Below are positions 10,745-23,400 of a stretch of DNA of 64,000 bases, in pieces. The translations under genes were made by a program, and so were the position numbers. The stretch is from Mesorhabditis belari (taxonomy: Eukaryota; Nematoda; Chromadorea; Rhabditida; Rhabditidae). Below the pieces are notes generated by a model, which was not told the origin of the DNA, did no database searches, and saw only the letters and a list, made by a program, of their open reading frames with translations. Numbering within the stretch: the first letter of the stretch is position 1; each line of letters begins with the position of its first letter. The DNA is taken from the NCBI GenBank assembly GCA_958450365.1, contig CAUEEP010000916.1, forward strand, positions 1,310,001 to 1,374,000, given 5' to 3'.

Positions 10745-11488
10745 TAGTGCAAATTGGTTAAATTTTTAGTTCCAGATTTTGAATAAAGCTATCCAATTTC
10801 TCCAATTTAATCCAAATTCTCAATTCCCATGAAACGAGATATGCAAAAAAACAACTTGTTATTGGTTATGGGAGAGAACACGTCGTTTTCCACCGACAAA
10901 TTCGCCCTACCACAGTCAACTCAGCGAAATGTCACATTTGATTGAGGAGATTGGTGATTGGAGATTAAATTCACTGAAATGAGAGAAATTCCAATTTTTT
11001 TTTCGTGTAAAAAGAGGTGTTTTTAAACTGTCAGACATTTCAAATCACAGACTACGAAAGTTTTACAGATCGTGAAAATCAAATTACGGACCCTAAAACG
11101 AAAAACGGGACAAAAAGCCACATTAAGATATCGTAACCGCCAAATTGACATTTAAAATCGAATAAAAAATTTCATTTAAAGCATAGTTTCCGAGTGCTCT
11201 CCCTAGCCGGGATTTTTCTGACCAAAGAAGCAGTTCTTGTTTTTCGCTCTTCAACACTCGAGTTCTCGCCATTCCAAACACTGTTCTCGATATTGATGAA
11301 CAGATTCGCTAATGGATAGATTTCCAAAACTTTTTTGGTTGCAAGTATATGAAACACTTGTAAAGTCAAACTTGGCCGCGCATGTTTCATTGCCACACTT
11401 TTGGTTGATGCATCAGCATGCTTTTCCCGATCTCGTCAAATTGGGCCAAATGGGGTGCTGCCCATCGGCGCGAAACAATGTAAATTTT
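10745..11488. other. Intergenic, no recognised gene
   Basis: AT-rich stretch between divergent genes. Short open frames on both strands at 11172-11527 overlap and have no recognisable domain; the minus frame could be decayed transposon sequence. Confidence 0.5.
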
Positions 11489-13345
11489 CGTTTTCTATCG
11501 GATTTTGATGTGCTATGCACCATTTAACGTGAAAAAGTGAGCTGATTTCAAATTTTAAAAAATTTTGAAATCCGCTTGACAGATTTTTTTAAAATCGAAT
11601 TTTTGCAAAAAAATGCGGGTTTTTAGTGTAAAACTCCAAAATGGCCTGCCTTCTGATGCCCATATCTCATCAAAAACACAAAATTATGTGTTATCAAGGG
11701 ATACATTTAGTTGCCCAGAATAGGATCTTCATTTTAAAAGAAACAGTACAAAAATTGGATATACCTGTAACAAGTTATAACAGTTTAAATCCAAAAGTGC
11801 AATTTGACAACTTTTTGCGCGCTAAAGCATGGATAATTACCGTACTCGGCATTTTTTAGTATATAATGGAAAGTCATCTTTCGACGAAATTAAGATTTTT
11901 CTTGTTATTTACTGCTCTCTTTAGTTGTTTTTTCTTCACTTTACTAACTTTTTTTTGTTTTCCAGATAGCAAAATGGTTTGATGTGCCGACATTAAGGAA
12001 TGGGAGGTTATATTTGTTTTTCTCTCTCTGGTTTAAGTTTTAAAATTTAGATTCCTTTGAAGATTAGATTTTGAAGCAAATCAAATTGCAATTTAGTGAG
12101 TTTTTGAACAGAAAATGATTTTATTTTTGAGCAACAATAGTAAAAATTAACAACAAAACTTGGATCTAGTTACACATTAAGTTTCGATCAAATAAAAGAA
12201 CGTTTTGAGCATGTTTTTTTGAAGCGTGAAGATAAACTTCCAACTTGTTTCCTCTTTTGATTCGTGTGCACAATTGATCGAAAATTAAATGTAAACTTTC
12301 TAGGCCTTCTTCGGACATGTTCCCACACGATCTATGAGTTTTCAAAAAGTTGGGTAAATGAGCAAGGGCAACATGAGCTTTGACTGATTTCAATCCAAGT
12401 TTGCAAAATTCCAATGATTTTAGCAAATCGTCGGTAGCCAAAAGAATTTCTTCAATTTCTTGATCTGTTATCCTTATCTTTGTAGAGCCAACAATAATCG
12501 AAAATGTTTCAAAAGCGTCTAGGCAATCACATCATTGCGCATATTTAATCGAACTAACTGCTTGTCGAAACAAGACTTTGTTTTTGCACAATATTGCAAA
12601 AATTGTTTGAATAGGAGAGAGGATTAATTTTTTCTGAACATTAGATCTTCTTTGTCGGCAATACTTGGAGCGGATTTTTCGAGCCAGTCGAAGATTTTCA
12701 ACGTGCTTCTTCTTCTGTTGTTTTGCTTCTTTTCCATTCGCCTTTTTGCATTGCGCACAAGGATCGTTTTCTTTTTGTTGCCTTCTCTCATCTGAACTTT
12801 CTCCCGATGCTTTTTGATTCTCCTTTTTGCAGCACGACTACTTCTCTTAGGCCTCGTCATTTTGCTATCTGGAAAACAAAAAAAGTTAGTAAAGTGAAGA
12901 AAAAACAACTAAAAAGAGCAGTAAATAACAAGAAAAATCTTAATTTCGTCGAAAGATGACTTTCCATTATATACTAAAAAATGCCGAGTACGGTAATTAT
13001 CCATGCTTTAGCGCGCAAAAAGTTGTCAAATTGCACTTTTGGATTTAAACTGTTATAACTTGTTACAGGTATATCCAATTTTTGTACTGTTTCTTTTAAA
13101 ATGAAGATCCTATTCTGGGCAACTAAATGTATCCCTTGATAACACATAATTTTGTGTTTTTGATGAGATATGGGCATCAGAAGGCAGGCCATTTTGGAGT
13201 TTTACACTAAAAACCTGCATTTTTTTGCAAAAATTCGATTTTAAAAAAATCTGTCAAGCGGATTTCAAAAATTTTTTAAAATTTGAAATCAGCTCACTTT
13301 TTCACGTTAAACGGTGCATAGCACATCAAAATCTGATAGAAAACG
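11489..13345. mobile_element. Transposon with ~510-bp terminal inverted repeats
   Basis: The arms 11489-11995 and 12855-13345 are nearly identical inverted copies, each beginning CGTTTTCTATC(A/G)GATTTTGATG. A 72-residue open frame is present unchanged in both arms (11641-11859 + and 12974-13192 -). Each arm also ends with a splice acceptor TTTTCCAG placed before an ATG, so the right arm appears to supply a 5' exon and acceptor for the minus-strand gene inside. Confidence 0.9.
12166..12908 (-). pseudogene. Decayed transposase-like gene inside the long-TIR element
   Basis: Two minus-strand pieces. 12624-12878 starts at an ATG right after the arm acceptor and encodes a very basic protein (RSSRAAKRRIKKHREK), likely DNA-binding. 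12166-12500 encodes a helical segment with CGNMSEEGLESLHLIFD and LLFDRNL. The pattern Glu-Glu-Gly-x-Glu-Ser-Leu-His recalls the C-terminal catalytic region of several nematode transposases. An in-frame stop near 12535 and the break between pieces suggest it is no longer functional. Family not identified. Confidence 0.5.
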
Positions 13346-14437
13346 CATTTTCGTACCGAGGTGTGCTGCGTTTCTGGATCCTCCGTTTGTGTTGAACGGC
13401 TTTTTAGGTTTTTTTAGCATGCTTTTTACTTTAATATTTTTGGTTTTAGTAGACTTGGCGTTATCTATGGAAACAGAAGAAGGGGTCAACTTCTGCCATC
13501 GATCGTAGAGTCAGTGGTCCAGGTGCATGATGCCAATCTGGGAAATATAAAAAAAAAAAGAGGTTGGTGATATTTAAATCAGTAAATTTGAAAAAAGTCC
13601 TGGGTATTTCCACCTCGATACACGCAGAAATTCGCGGAAAAAGCGTTTGAGAAAGCACAACTTAATGTCTAGGATCCAACTAGATTACCATCACATTTTT
13701 GACAAAGAGAGAGTAAGAGAGAAATTTACACTTGTGTCTCTTCCCCCTCTCCTTTCTTTGAACGCTATTGCATTTTCTGATGCCATACCACTTTTTGACA
13801 AAGCCGACTCTTATAGTGATTTTGACGAGAATGATAAAATTTTTGTTGATTTGCAATTTTGTGGAACACTTTAAGGGGCACGTTTGGACGGTTAGGGAGA
13901 GCACTTGGAAGCAGGGAGAGCACATTTACAATTTGGTTAGGGAGAGCACATTTACATCTGACCTTTTTTCCTAACAATATTTCAGTTTATGACGAAACTC
14001 TTGTTGACCTTAAGGAAAAACTTCTGAACAGTTTCATGTTTTGTGAAATTCTAATCAGGCAACAATTTCCCTTTCTCTTTTGAGATCACCGGGAAATTCT
14101 CGATCGGCATCTTTGCGAAAAATTTTAATGTTTTATTTTTCCGATGGTCAAACGGGGAGGAATGATTTGCGTAACGGAAGGGGGAGAGTAACAGAGGAAT
14201 TGACATTTGTGTCTCTTCCTCTTCCCGCTCTCCTTTCTTTGAACGCTATTGCATTTTCTGATGCCATATCTCTTTTTAGCCTAAAGAATCGTTTATTCAG
14301 AGAAACATTGAGAAACTGTTGGTCTTCGAGTCAACTCATCAACATCAACTTTTCAGCTTATCAACATCAACTAATGGTTTGTTTCAATTATTTAATGTTT
14401 TCAGTTTTTAAAAATATACTTGACTTGATTTAATTGA
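13346..14437. other. Intergenic with a direct repeat
   Basis: 13725-13790 and 14205-14270 are direct repeats (CTCTCCTTTCTTTGAACGC...). No convincing gene; short frames on both strands overlap. The region is upstream of PSME4 and should contain its promoter. Confidence 0.45.
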
Positions 14438-17400
14438 ATGAAAGAGTCAGATCGTCGTTCAGAAATGGTAGTCCGGGATTGAGCCAAATTTGAAAATGAG
14501 CCTCTAAAAGCTTCTACAACTTTATTTCCAGGATCCCTTGTTGGTGATCGAGGCCAAAGATGTTCTGGAGGCTCAAAAATCAACGGATTTCCATCGGCCC
14601 AAGAAATGGTTGGGCATGCTGCCCAATCCAGATCTTGTTGAAAGGTTTGTTTTGGGAAATTATGTGGGTTTTGAAGTTTGATTTAAAAAAATTTCGACTT
14701 ATCTCTGGTTAAAAGAAACAGAAAAATGCTAAATCAACTAGACTGGAAATAAAGTTGTAGAAGCTTAAATCAACTGATTCAATTTCGATTCGGTTTGGTT
14801 CGACTTTTGACCGCAACCACGTGTACAACGGAGAGACTAACTCAAAAGCGGAATCATAATAAAGAAATATCAAAATTTGGTCATCAGAACAATTTGTACA
14901 GAATTTTATTTTCATTATCGAACTTGATTATTTTATATAGCCGTTTTAATAGCCGTGTTAACTAGATGCTAGTCGAGTATTTTTGCTACAAACATCGTCC
15001 CGTTAAGTGGTAGTCAAAAATCGACCTTTGACACATCCATCTCCATTTCGGGGGTGGGACAAATGCGACCTTTTTTTTGCGCACCGGGACATTTGCGCAC
15101 CTTTTTTTGCTGGAAAAGGCCTTAGGAAAGGTCGTAGAGCTTCAAAAATGTTTTCATAGAGGGGAATCGTATGCGTAGATTCAGAATTTTGACAAATCAA
15201 ACCTCACTGACACGTCAAATTTGGGCTAAAAGGCAAAAACTACGCAACTTAACGCTTTTCCGCAGTTTTTGCCTTTTAGCCCAAATTTGACGTGTCAGCG
15301 AGGTCTGATTTGGCGAAATTCGGAATCTACGCATACGATTCCCTTATATGGAAATATTTTCGAAGCTCTACGGCCTTGCCTAAGGCCTTTTCCAGCAAAA
15401 AAAAGGTCGCATTTGTCCCACCCCCTCCATTTCTCAAAAACTGTGCATCGGGATGAAATTTTGGTGAAAAAATCAACAAAAATTCAATTGTTATTAGAAA
15501 AAAATTTGAGAAAATGTTATGTTTTAGTTTTTTTTCAAAAGTTCGTCCGAAGACACCGCCATTTCATACTCCCTAATCTAATAGTTTCCATTCAGAGGCG
15601 CCGATGCCCGACTTAGCCAGGTCACCAATGGTTTAGCGGTAGCACTACGGGAAAACGATCCGCCAGCCATCGAATTCTACTGTGCAGCTATGAAAAGGTT
15701 AATTGTCTTAATCATTTTTTTATGAATTTTGTGTATTTTACAGTTACATCTTCCGTTTCTCCTTTCGTCTTCCGAAAAAAATGATCACCGATATGGTGCC
15801 GCTTCTCGTTCAATCAGCGACAATTCCTGCACAGCCTCCCAGCCTCGTTTATGTCATTTTCGAGACCATACAAACACTTTTACAGTAAGATTTAATTTTA
15901 AATGTAAATTTGCTAATTTTAGAGAATCGGGACTAACTCGATCCGATATGATCATTTCGATGAAGCCACTTTTCGATATGTTGAGCGGCATAATCTTTGG
16001 CAAGGTATGAACAAAATGGATTGAAAGCAGGCTTGTAAGCGGAAAATTGAAGATCTTTTGATTTTCAAAGCAAAGCCCAACGAATGGGGCAGCTACGCAC
16101 TGCGACGGAAAAAGCGGAAAAATGTAGCTGCTCCATTTGTTGACTTTTTCTTTGCAAATTAAAAGTTATTTGATTTTCCGCTTTTTTTTCCGCCTGCAAA
16201 CCTGATTGGAATCTAAAAAATAGAATTCCTATTCAAATTTTATATAATATATATTTTAAAATGTTTCCAGAAAGAATCTCAAAGAATTCTCTACTCAAAA
16301 ATTTCCGATCCGCTAATTTCACTGAAGAAATTCTACTCTCTACAAGATGTTGAAGAGCTCTGGAAAGAAAAGGTGATTTGATTTGATACCGTAAATACTG
16401 TAATGGTACAGTATTTACGACCCACTCCCATAATGACGGTGCGGAGTGTTACATAGTCTAGCTTTAAACGAGTTTTTCTCGACACTGGTTTATGCTAAAA
16501 TGCGCGCTTAGGTATCAAAAAATAACCCTGAATTTCAGCTATTTTTTGATACCAAAGACGCATTTTTTTGAAAGTACGGGCGCTTTGAAAAAAAATGAAA
16601 TACTAAAAAACTTTTGCGACTACGCGACTGTACGAGAAGGGATGGGGTACTATTACAGTATTTACGGTAGGTTTTAAGCCTCTTAATTCGGTCCCGCACC
16701 TCTAAACCCAGTGGAAATAGAGCAACTCTTGAAGGCTCGGTGTTGTTGCTCAAACTGGCATAAAAGTGGTTCAGAATGATTTGTAAATGCTTCCAATCGC
16801 TTTGAAAAAAATGAAATACTAAAAAACTTTTGCGACTACGCGACTGTACGAGGGGGTGGGGTACTATTACAGTATTTACGGTAAGTTAATACAATAATAA
16901 TAAAAATAAAGTATTGTTTTTTGTAAACTATAGTTTAAAATTTTTAGATCTTACCTCTGTTGTCACCGATGGTGCATGGGCGACAGATCAGCATTTTTTT
17001 CCTTATCTTCATGCCGACTGATCTCACTCAAGAAGAACACCGAGTCTACGGTAAATATATTGATACTTTATCAGGCAGAAAAAAGGTAATCAGTCAGACA
17101 ATACACAAATCTACACATAAAAAAAAAGAGAGAGAGGGGAGATTTTTCCCGGGGGGGGGGGGGGGGGGGAAAAGAGGATAGATAGAGGATAGGCTTGCTT
17201 TACCCAGGCATGAATGGGCCACGGGGGAGGAAGAGGGGGGGGGGGCGGGCGGGGGGGGGGAAGGAAATCGACTTATAATTTTATAATTTAAATAATATAA
17301 CTCAGAAATTAACTTATAACTTTCTATTTAGCTTCAATCTTTTAATACAAGTTCGCTTATTACAAGTTCCAGGCGCCAGTCAATGGTTTCCGATGATTTG

Positions 17401-20400
17401 GAATCTCTTCTCGTCGTGCAAACGAAAAAGTCAATGGACAATCAAACTTGTTCGGATCTTTTACAAGTAAGAAATAAACAATTTCTATTTTCGAAAACTT
17501 TAGACTGGAACGTGACTGCCCTGGACTAATAGACTGGCGAAAATATGATGAAGAGCTTTTCTCGTGTGTATTAAAATGCTTTCAGGGACATCAAAAGGTA
17601 AATTTCCCTTTTTTGGAAAATTCATTTACCTATACTAGACAAAAAGTTCACTTTTAGGGTTCAAATATCGATCGAATCACTTTGGCCACCAATTTGGCCC
17701 ATTTGATAGCATACCGGCTGGGTGGAGATCACTCGTGTTTCTCCCATCTTCAACGAATTCTTCGTTTTGTCGGCCCACTCATGCATCCATCTAGCGACGT
17801 GGTTTGTTAAATCGTTGTTGTAAATATTGCCAATAAAATACTAAAATCCAGGATCACACGGATATCATTTTCACATTTTTGCAAGAGTTAACGAAGAAGA
17901 TGTTAGGCCGATATCGACGAGAGCGAATCAAGAAGCACACCGTTCATCTCGTGAGTTTTGATTCAAATTTTATATTTTATGTATCTAAAATGCTCAAAAC
18001 GTATTTTTACAAAGCAAACTTTCAACAATTTTTTATGGAACTTTTATGGAACAACAACTTTATGGACTTTTTACAGAGATCATCAGAATATCACTTGGGC
18101 GATGAAGACTTGAAAACGATCGTTTCTTCAATTCTCCCAATCATCCTTCCAAGCATTTTCGATAAGAGTCACAGAACGGTGAAATTACTTTGTGTTAATT
18201 CAATCTCAAAAATTTCAGGAACCAGCCATAATTCTGAAATATTTGGCGACATTTGCACCAGATATGGTGCTTCCGGAGATTCTCAAAATGTAAGTTTTTG
18301 AATTTTCTACTTAATTCTCTCGATTTAGCGTTTTTCCCTCGTTAAAGGCCAACTCGGAACCTCATCGTCTAAAGCAGTCGCTCAGATGTCTTGAGGTTTT
18401 GTAGCAATAACTTCATTAAGTTTTGTTTTTGCTTAATTTCTTAAAAGTGAAATAACCTCAAGATGTTCTCGATATTCAATTGTAAGTAAATCTTTACAGC
18501 AAGTCATCCTGCTTCTTTGTCAAGAAAAATCGGAAATGCCAACCAATTTCCCAGCTTTGATTGATCAAAAGGAGATTCCGAATATTTCCATCAGGTTTAC
18601 ATCTTTATTCTACTTGATCAATTTTTATTTTAGATGTTATATTTTAGATTTTAGCTTTGGATGTTTAAATGTTTAGATTTTAGATGCCATGTCATCTTTC
18701 TTTTGGAAGGATTACTAGAAGGATTGGACATCAACGACCTCGGGAAAACCTATCTCGTCGTTCAAGTATTTTTTTTATTTAAGACCAATAGATAGACTTT
18801 TAGATCATGTCCAACATTTTCTATTTGGTGCCAACGGTGGATTGCACTGCTTTGGCTGAAAATGATGATCCAAAGATCGCATTAACCAAAGAAGAGCGAA
18901 CCCTTTGTCGGCTGACAGCTCGACTACCAAAAATTGCTGAAAATGTCTTGGAAAAGTATTGAAATTTGATTAAAATTCATTGAGACCATTCAGGATTCTA
19001 TCAATCGTTGAAGGGATGGGAGAGGATTTGCAAAGGAGTGACGAGTGTGAGATTGGGGTGAGGTTGAAAAAAAGATTGAGAGCTCTAGCTCGATTGCTAA
19101 GGTGAAGATAAAGATATCGATGAACTTATGAATGCAATATTTTGAAAGGTGTTATTTAAGAGTCAATATTTGGCTTTTCAACTGTGATGACTCTTGAGCC
19201 AAGCAAGGAAACGACCATATGAATTCTCGCACTTGTGTTTTCATACCTTGAACTGTTGAAATAATCAAAATGACGTCAAACTTGATAAATTCCCCATCAA
19301 ATACACAAATTATAGGCCGACAGCGAAAAAATGGTACGAAACGAGGCTTTTCTCCGTGATGACATCGATAAACTTTTCTCCGCTCTTTTCAGCAATGCAT
19401 CAAAGCAAACACGAGTGGTAAACGTTTTTAGATTCAATTTCAATTTCAACTTCCCTTTCCAGAAACACGCTCACCGAATTTTTCTCTTTGTCCGATCGAC
19501 AGTGATCGCTCCATCAGCTGCCGCAAAAATCACGCAGACTTTGGTCCGATTGACGACATTTGTGAGTGGTGTCGTAAAAACAAAAATGACTAAAAGTTTA
19601 GTATGTGCCCGAAGTAGCTGAAGAGCTGTCGATGTTGATTTGTGACAAAGTGATCGAGGAACTCGACGAGTTCACTAAATCGAGAGCCGAAAAGAGCAAT
19701 GGCGCTCTGCAATGGTACAAAATTTTATAGTGAAAAATCGGAAGATAAAAATAAACCGAAATAAATACATTTGTAAATTACAGGTGGTCTGGGTTGTTCG
19801 AATCTCTTTTAAGTAGATACTACCATTTGGTGAATGAGAAGACCAGAGAGAAGATGCTCAAAGTGATTGATGATCTCTTAGCGAAAACGGATCAGCCACT
19901 TTATGAGGTTAAGAAACTTTTCAGATATAAATATCAGTATTTCAGTCAGGAATCAATGCTTTGGGTGGATATTTATGGTGTACTTCCCAAAGTCGAGAGG
20001 CTGGATATTTGGCGATTTATGCCGAAATCGACAAGCCTATCGAGGAATGGATTCCAGTCCGCGTAAGAAATACTAAAATACCCTAGCATTATATTATTCT
20101 GTATTGAAGCTAAATGTTTTTAGAATAACTTTTGAGTCTCAATCAAAGAACTTGTTCAGCATTGGGGTGAACTTTTCGATGAAGATCATCAAAAAGCCCA
20201 TTGGAACGTCCCAACCCAGGCTAAAATTGATTTCGCACAATTCATCATCAACGAGTATTTGTGTATTAATTTATAATATTATTATCTTTTTAGTTATTTC
20301 AAGAAAGCGGTTCAACGCCTAAAAAACTCGAAAGATGCTGATAGGTATTTAGCTTTTTCTTTGATGATATTTATTAATGCTAACATTAATACCAATTCAG

Positions 20401-23400
20401 CAAAGCGCTTCGTCGCGATATTTGCATCGTTCGTTCCTTGTTTGACACTTCGAAAGTTCTACTACCATCAATTAGAAACGTTGAAATTTTGATGAAAGAG
20501 GTGAACAGAAGAAAGTCAATCGAGTCAATAAATGTATACTTTATTCTAGGATGATGAGATGATGATTCCTCTCTTTGTTCCAAGGCCAACAATCTCCGAA
20601 CATGGTATGTAATGATCGTTTTTGATCGATCGACCGATCCATAGTAGACATCGGTTGTAACTAGTTTGTAAGACAATTATTGACTTTTTTAAACCTGACA
20701 ATCTTCAGCATTGACTTTGGACGGCGATGACATCCGTGAAGCCTTCATCGGAGCAATGGAAGTGCTCATTGATCAGGAATTAGAGGTGAATTCTGTAACG
20801 AAAAAACATTTTTAAACAACATATTCCCTATGGGTCTATTTCAAATTTCCCAAGTTACTGATACAATTGACGCTCGATTTAACGAATCGCAGGGGACCGA
20901 AAAGATAATTCGTTAAATAGAAGCAAATACAGGATGATCAAAAAGTTTCCGCACACTTGTAAATGATTCATTTTCTAAATAAAAGCTAAAACAACATTTC
21001 CCGTGTTTTATAGTATTTTGAAGCTAAAATTCTCATGAACATTTCTATAAGTAAACCACTGCGATCAGAAATTTCCAGCCTTTTCAAGAACCCTTGCACT
21101 TCATTCCAGGCAAATCGCCCATGAGACAAACACAGTTTTGCATGTTTTTGAAGACTATTTTACGTTTTGATTTTGATGAGAGAGTTTCTTCTTTTAAAAT
21201 AACAACTGAACTATTACTTAAAACAAAAGGCATAAGCTTAAAAAGGCTTTTTAAAGGATTTTTCAATTGAAAACAGGTTCAAATAGGTGAGCGCCCTGAC
21301 AGTTTGCCTCCAGCGCGCTACAATGCTTTTTTGGAGAGCTAGGTGGCTCTGATCACGATGGTTTAGGTGTAAAAATGCTCCCCAGAATTTCAGCTTTAAA
21401 ATACTATATAGTAAATCCAATTTCGATCTGGGTTTTAGCTGAAAAATCGGGCTTCTTTTGTAAAGTGTGTGGGGACTTTTTGATCACCTTGTAACCTTGT
21501 AAACCAATTTTTTTCACCAAATTCACTATATAGAAAATTATAATGAGTTTATTAACAAAAAAATAATTTTTTGGCTGATCGATTTTGGGTCGAAATCATC
21601 TTTTCAGGGTCGAAAAGACGAGGCTCAGCTCCGTCTCCAAATCGCCCAATCGCCACTCACGGCCACCAATTCATCTATGGATTTTGGGGTTTGATAGTAA
21701 AAGGTTAATGATTTTCCTTGATATTCAGGATAATGTCACTAACCAACGAGATACGGTAAAGGAATTGAGGGCTCGGATTCAATGTGAAATTCATCTCAGT
21801 GAGAGGTAAGTATAGTCTAAAATAGTCTTCAAAAACATGCGGAACTGTGTGTTGTCTGATGGGCGATTTGCCTGGAATGAAGTGCAAGGCTTCTTGGAAA
21901 GGCTGGAAATTTCTGATCGCAGTGATTCACTTACCTCTCACCTCTCATACATTGACAATCACAACAAATACCTCACCCTAGTGTATCAGTAACAAAAATT
22001 AGACTCTCACAAATGCAAAAGGTTCAAAATCAGTTGAGGAAAAGACGTTCGGCATTTTCAGAAAGGTATTCCGATTTTAGGGCACCTTCAGCTCTTGTGA
22101 ACGCCATTTTGGAATTGATGCATGCGGTAGGAGAAGGCTGACGTTCACTTTTATAATCCATTCAGGAATACAAATACTTTTTACCCGATGGTCTTTTCAC
22201 TTCATTTCATCTACGCGTTCTTCGAATCCTTGTCAAATGCTCTTTGAGTATTTACAAAGAGGTACACCGAATTTTCCATTTCCCTTGTGTTTTAATTTCC
22301 ATTTCTCTGATTTGATCTTCAATTTTGTTCCATTTTAGGCGCGTCGAAAAGCTCGAAATGATCTCGTCACTATGTGTGATTCTCATCAAGAAGCAAAACA
22401 ATATGTCATTCAACCGGTGATCGATGTGCTCGAAGCTGTTGAGAAAAACGATGATCAAATTGTAAAGGTTAGAAGATGATGAGGAGTGAGAGAGAAAGTA
22501 CGGTACATACAACACATACAAAAGTATGTATGTGTGTATGTAACGTACTTTCTCTAATAGTAGTGCACCCTAAATTGCTCGAAATCTCGAAAACCGCTTA
22601 TCAGAACCTATTGATGTGGGGTCGAAAAATGTAGCTGACGATGAGATCTTGTCGGAGATTGGAGTGTTGAGTTTCTGTGAAAACTTGGGAACTGTAAAAT
22701 AGTGATCAACCCGGCTCACCGCGGTGCACTACTATTAGAGAAAATACGGTAATAGGCCAATTGAATTAGACTTCTCTAAATAAAAGTTACCGTATTCTCT
22801 CTAATAGTAGTGCACCCTGAGCGTCGCCTAAATTCCTTGAAATCTCGAGAACCGCTTATCAGAACCTATTGTTGTGGGGTCGAAAAATGTAGCTGACGAT
22901 GAGATCTTGTCGGAGATTAGAGTGTTGAGTTTCTGTGAAAACTTAGAAACCGTAAAATAGTGATCAACTCGGCGGGGTGCACTACTATTAGAGAGGATAC
23001 GGTAAACTAGTATCCGTTAAAAGTCGTAAAAGTAAAAGCATTTTACATTTTCCCTAGTTCATCCAATCAAATTGAAATCTAATCCAACAGAAGCAAGTCG
23101 ATTGGCATTATTTTAGTACTTTGGAAAAGTTACAATAAAGTTACATGAAAGTTGAGTTTAGAGTTAACCTAGAAGAGTGTTTTTCCTTGAAAAACACATG
23201 ACATTTTTATCTATAATTTTCAGCTGAGAGTTCAAAAAGTTCAAAGAATTACTTACAATATATATATATATTTAACCGTAAACCGTAAAATATTCATCAA
23301 CTCAGCTATTAGAGAAAATGTAGTATTTAATTCCAGGCTGCCCTTCATCTGATTTGCGATCTCAAACTGGCCGCCCATCCACAAGCGAAATATCGTAATG

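Noticed and set aside
11641..13192. Two identical 72-residue proteins on opposite strands as independent genes
   Set aside because: They are the two arms of one transposon; reported as part of that element.
19058..19110. Read-through extension of PSME4 exon 18
   Set aside because: Open for 16 codons, but the only later donor breaks phase with exon 19.
21835..21945. Additional PSME4 exon between exons 30 and 31
   Set aside because: This stretch is an inverted copy of 21040-21160 in the preceding intron; exons 30 and 31 join directly in phase.
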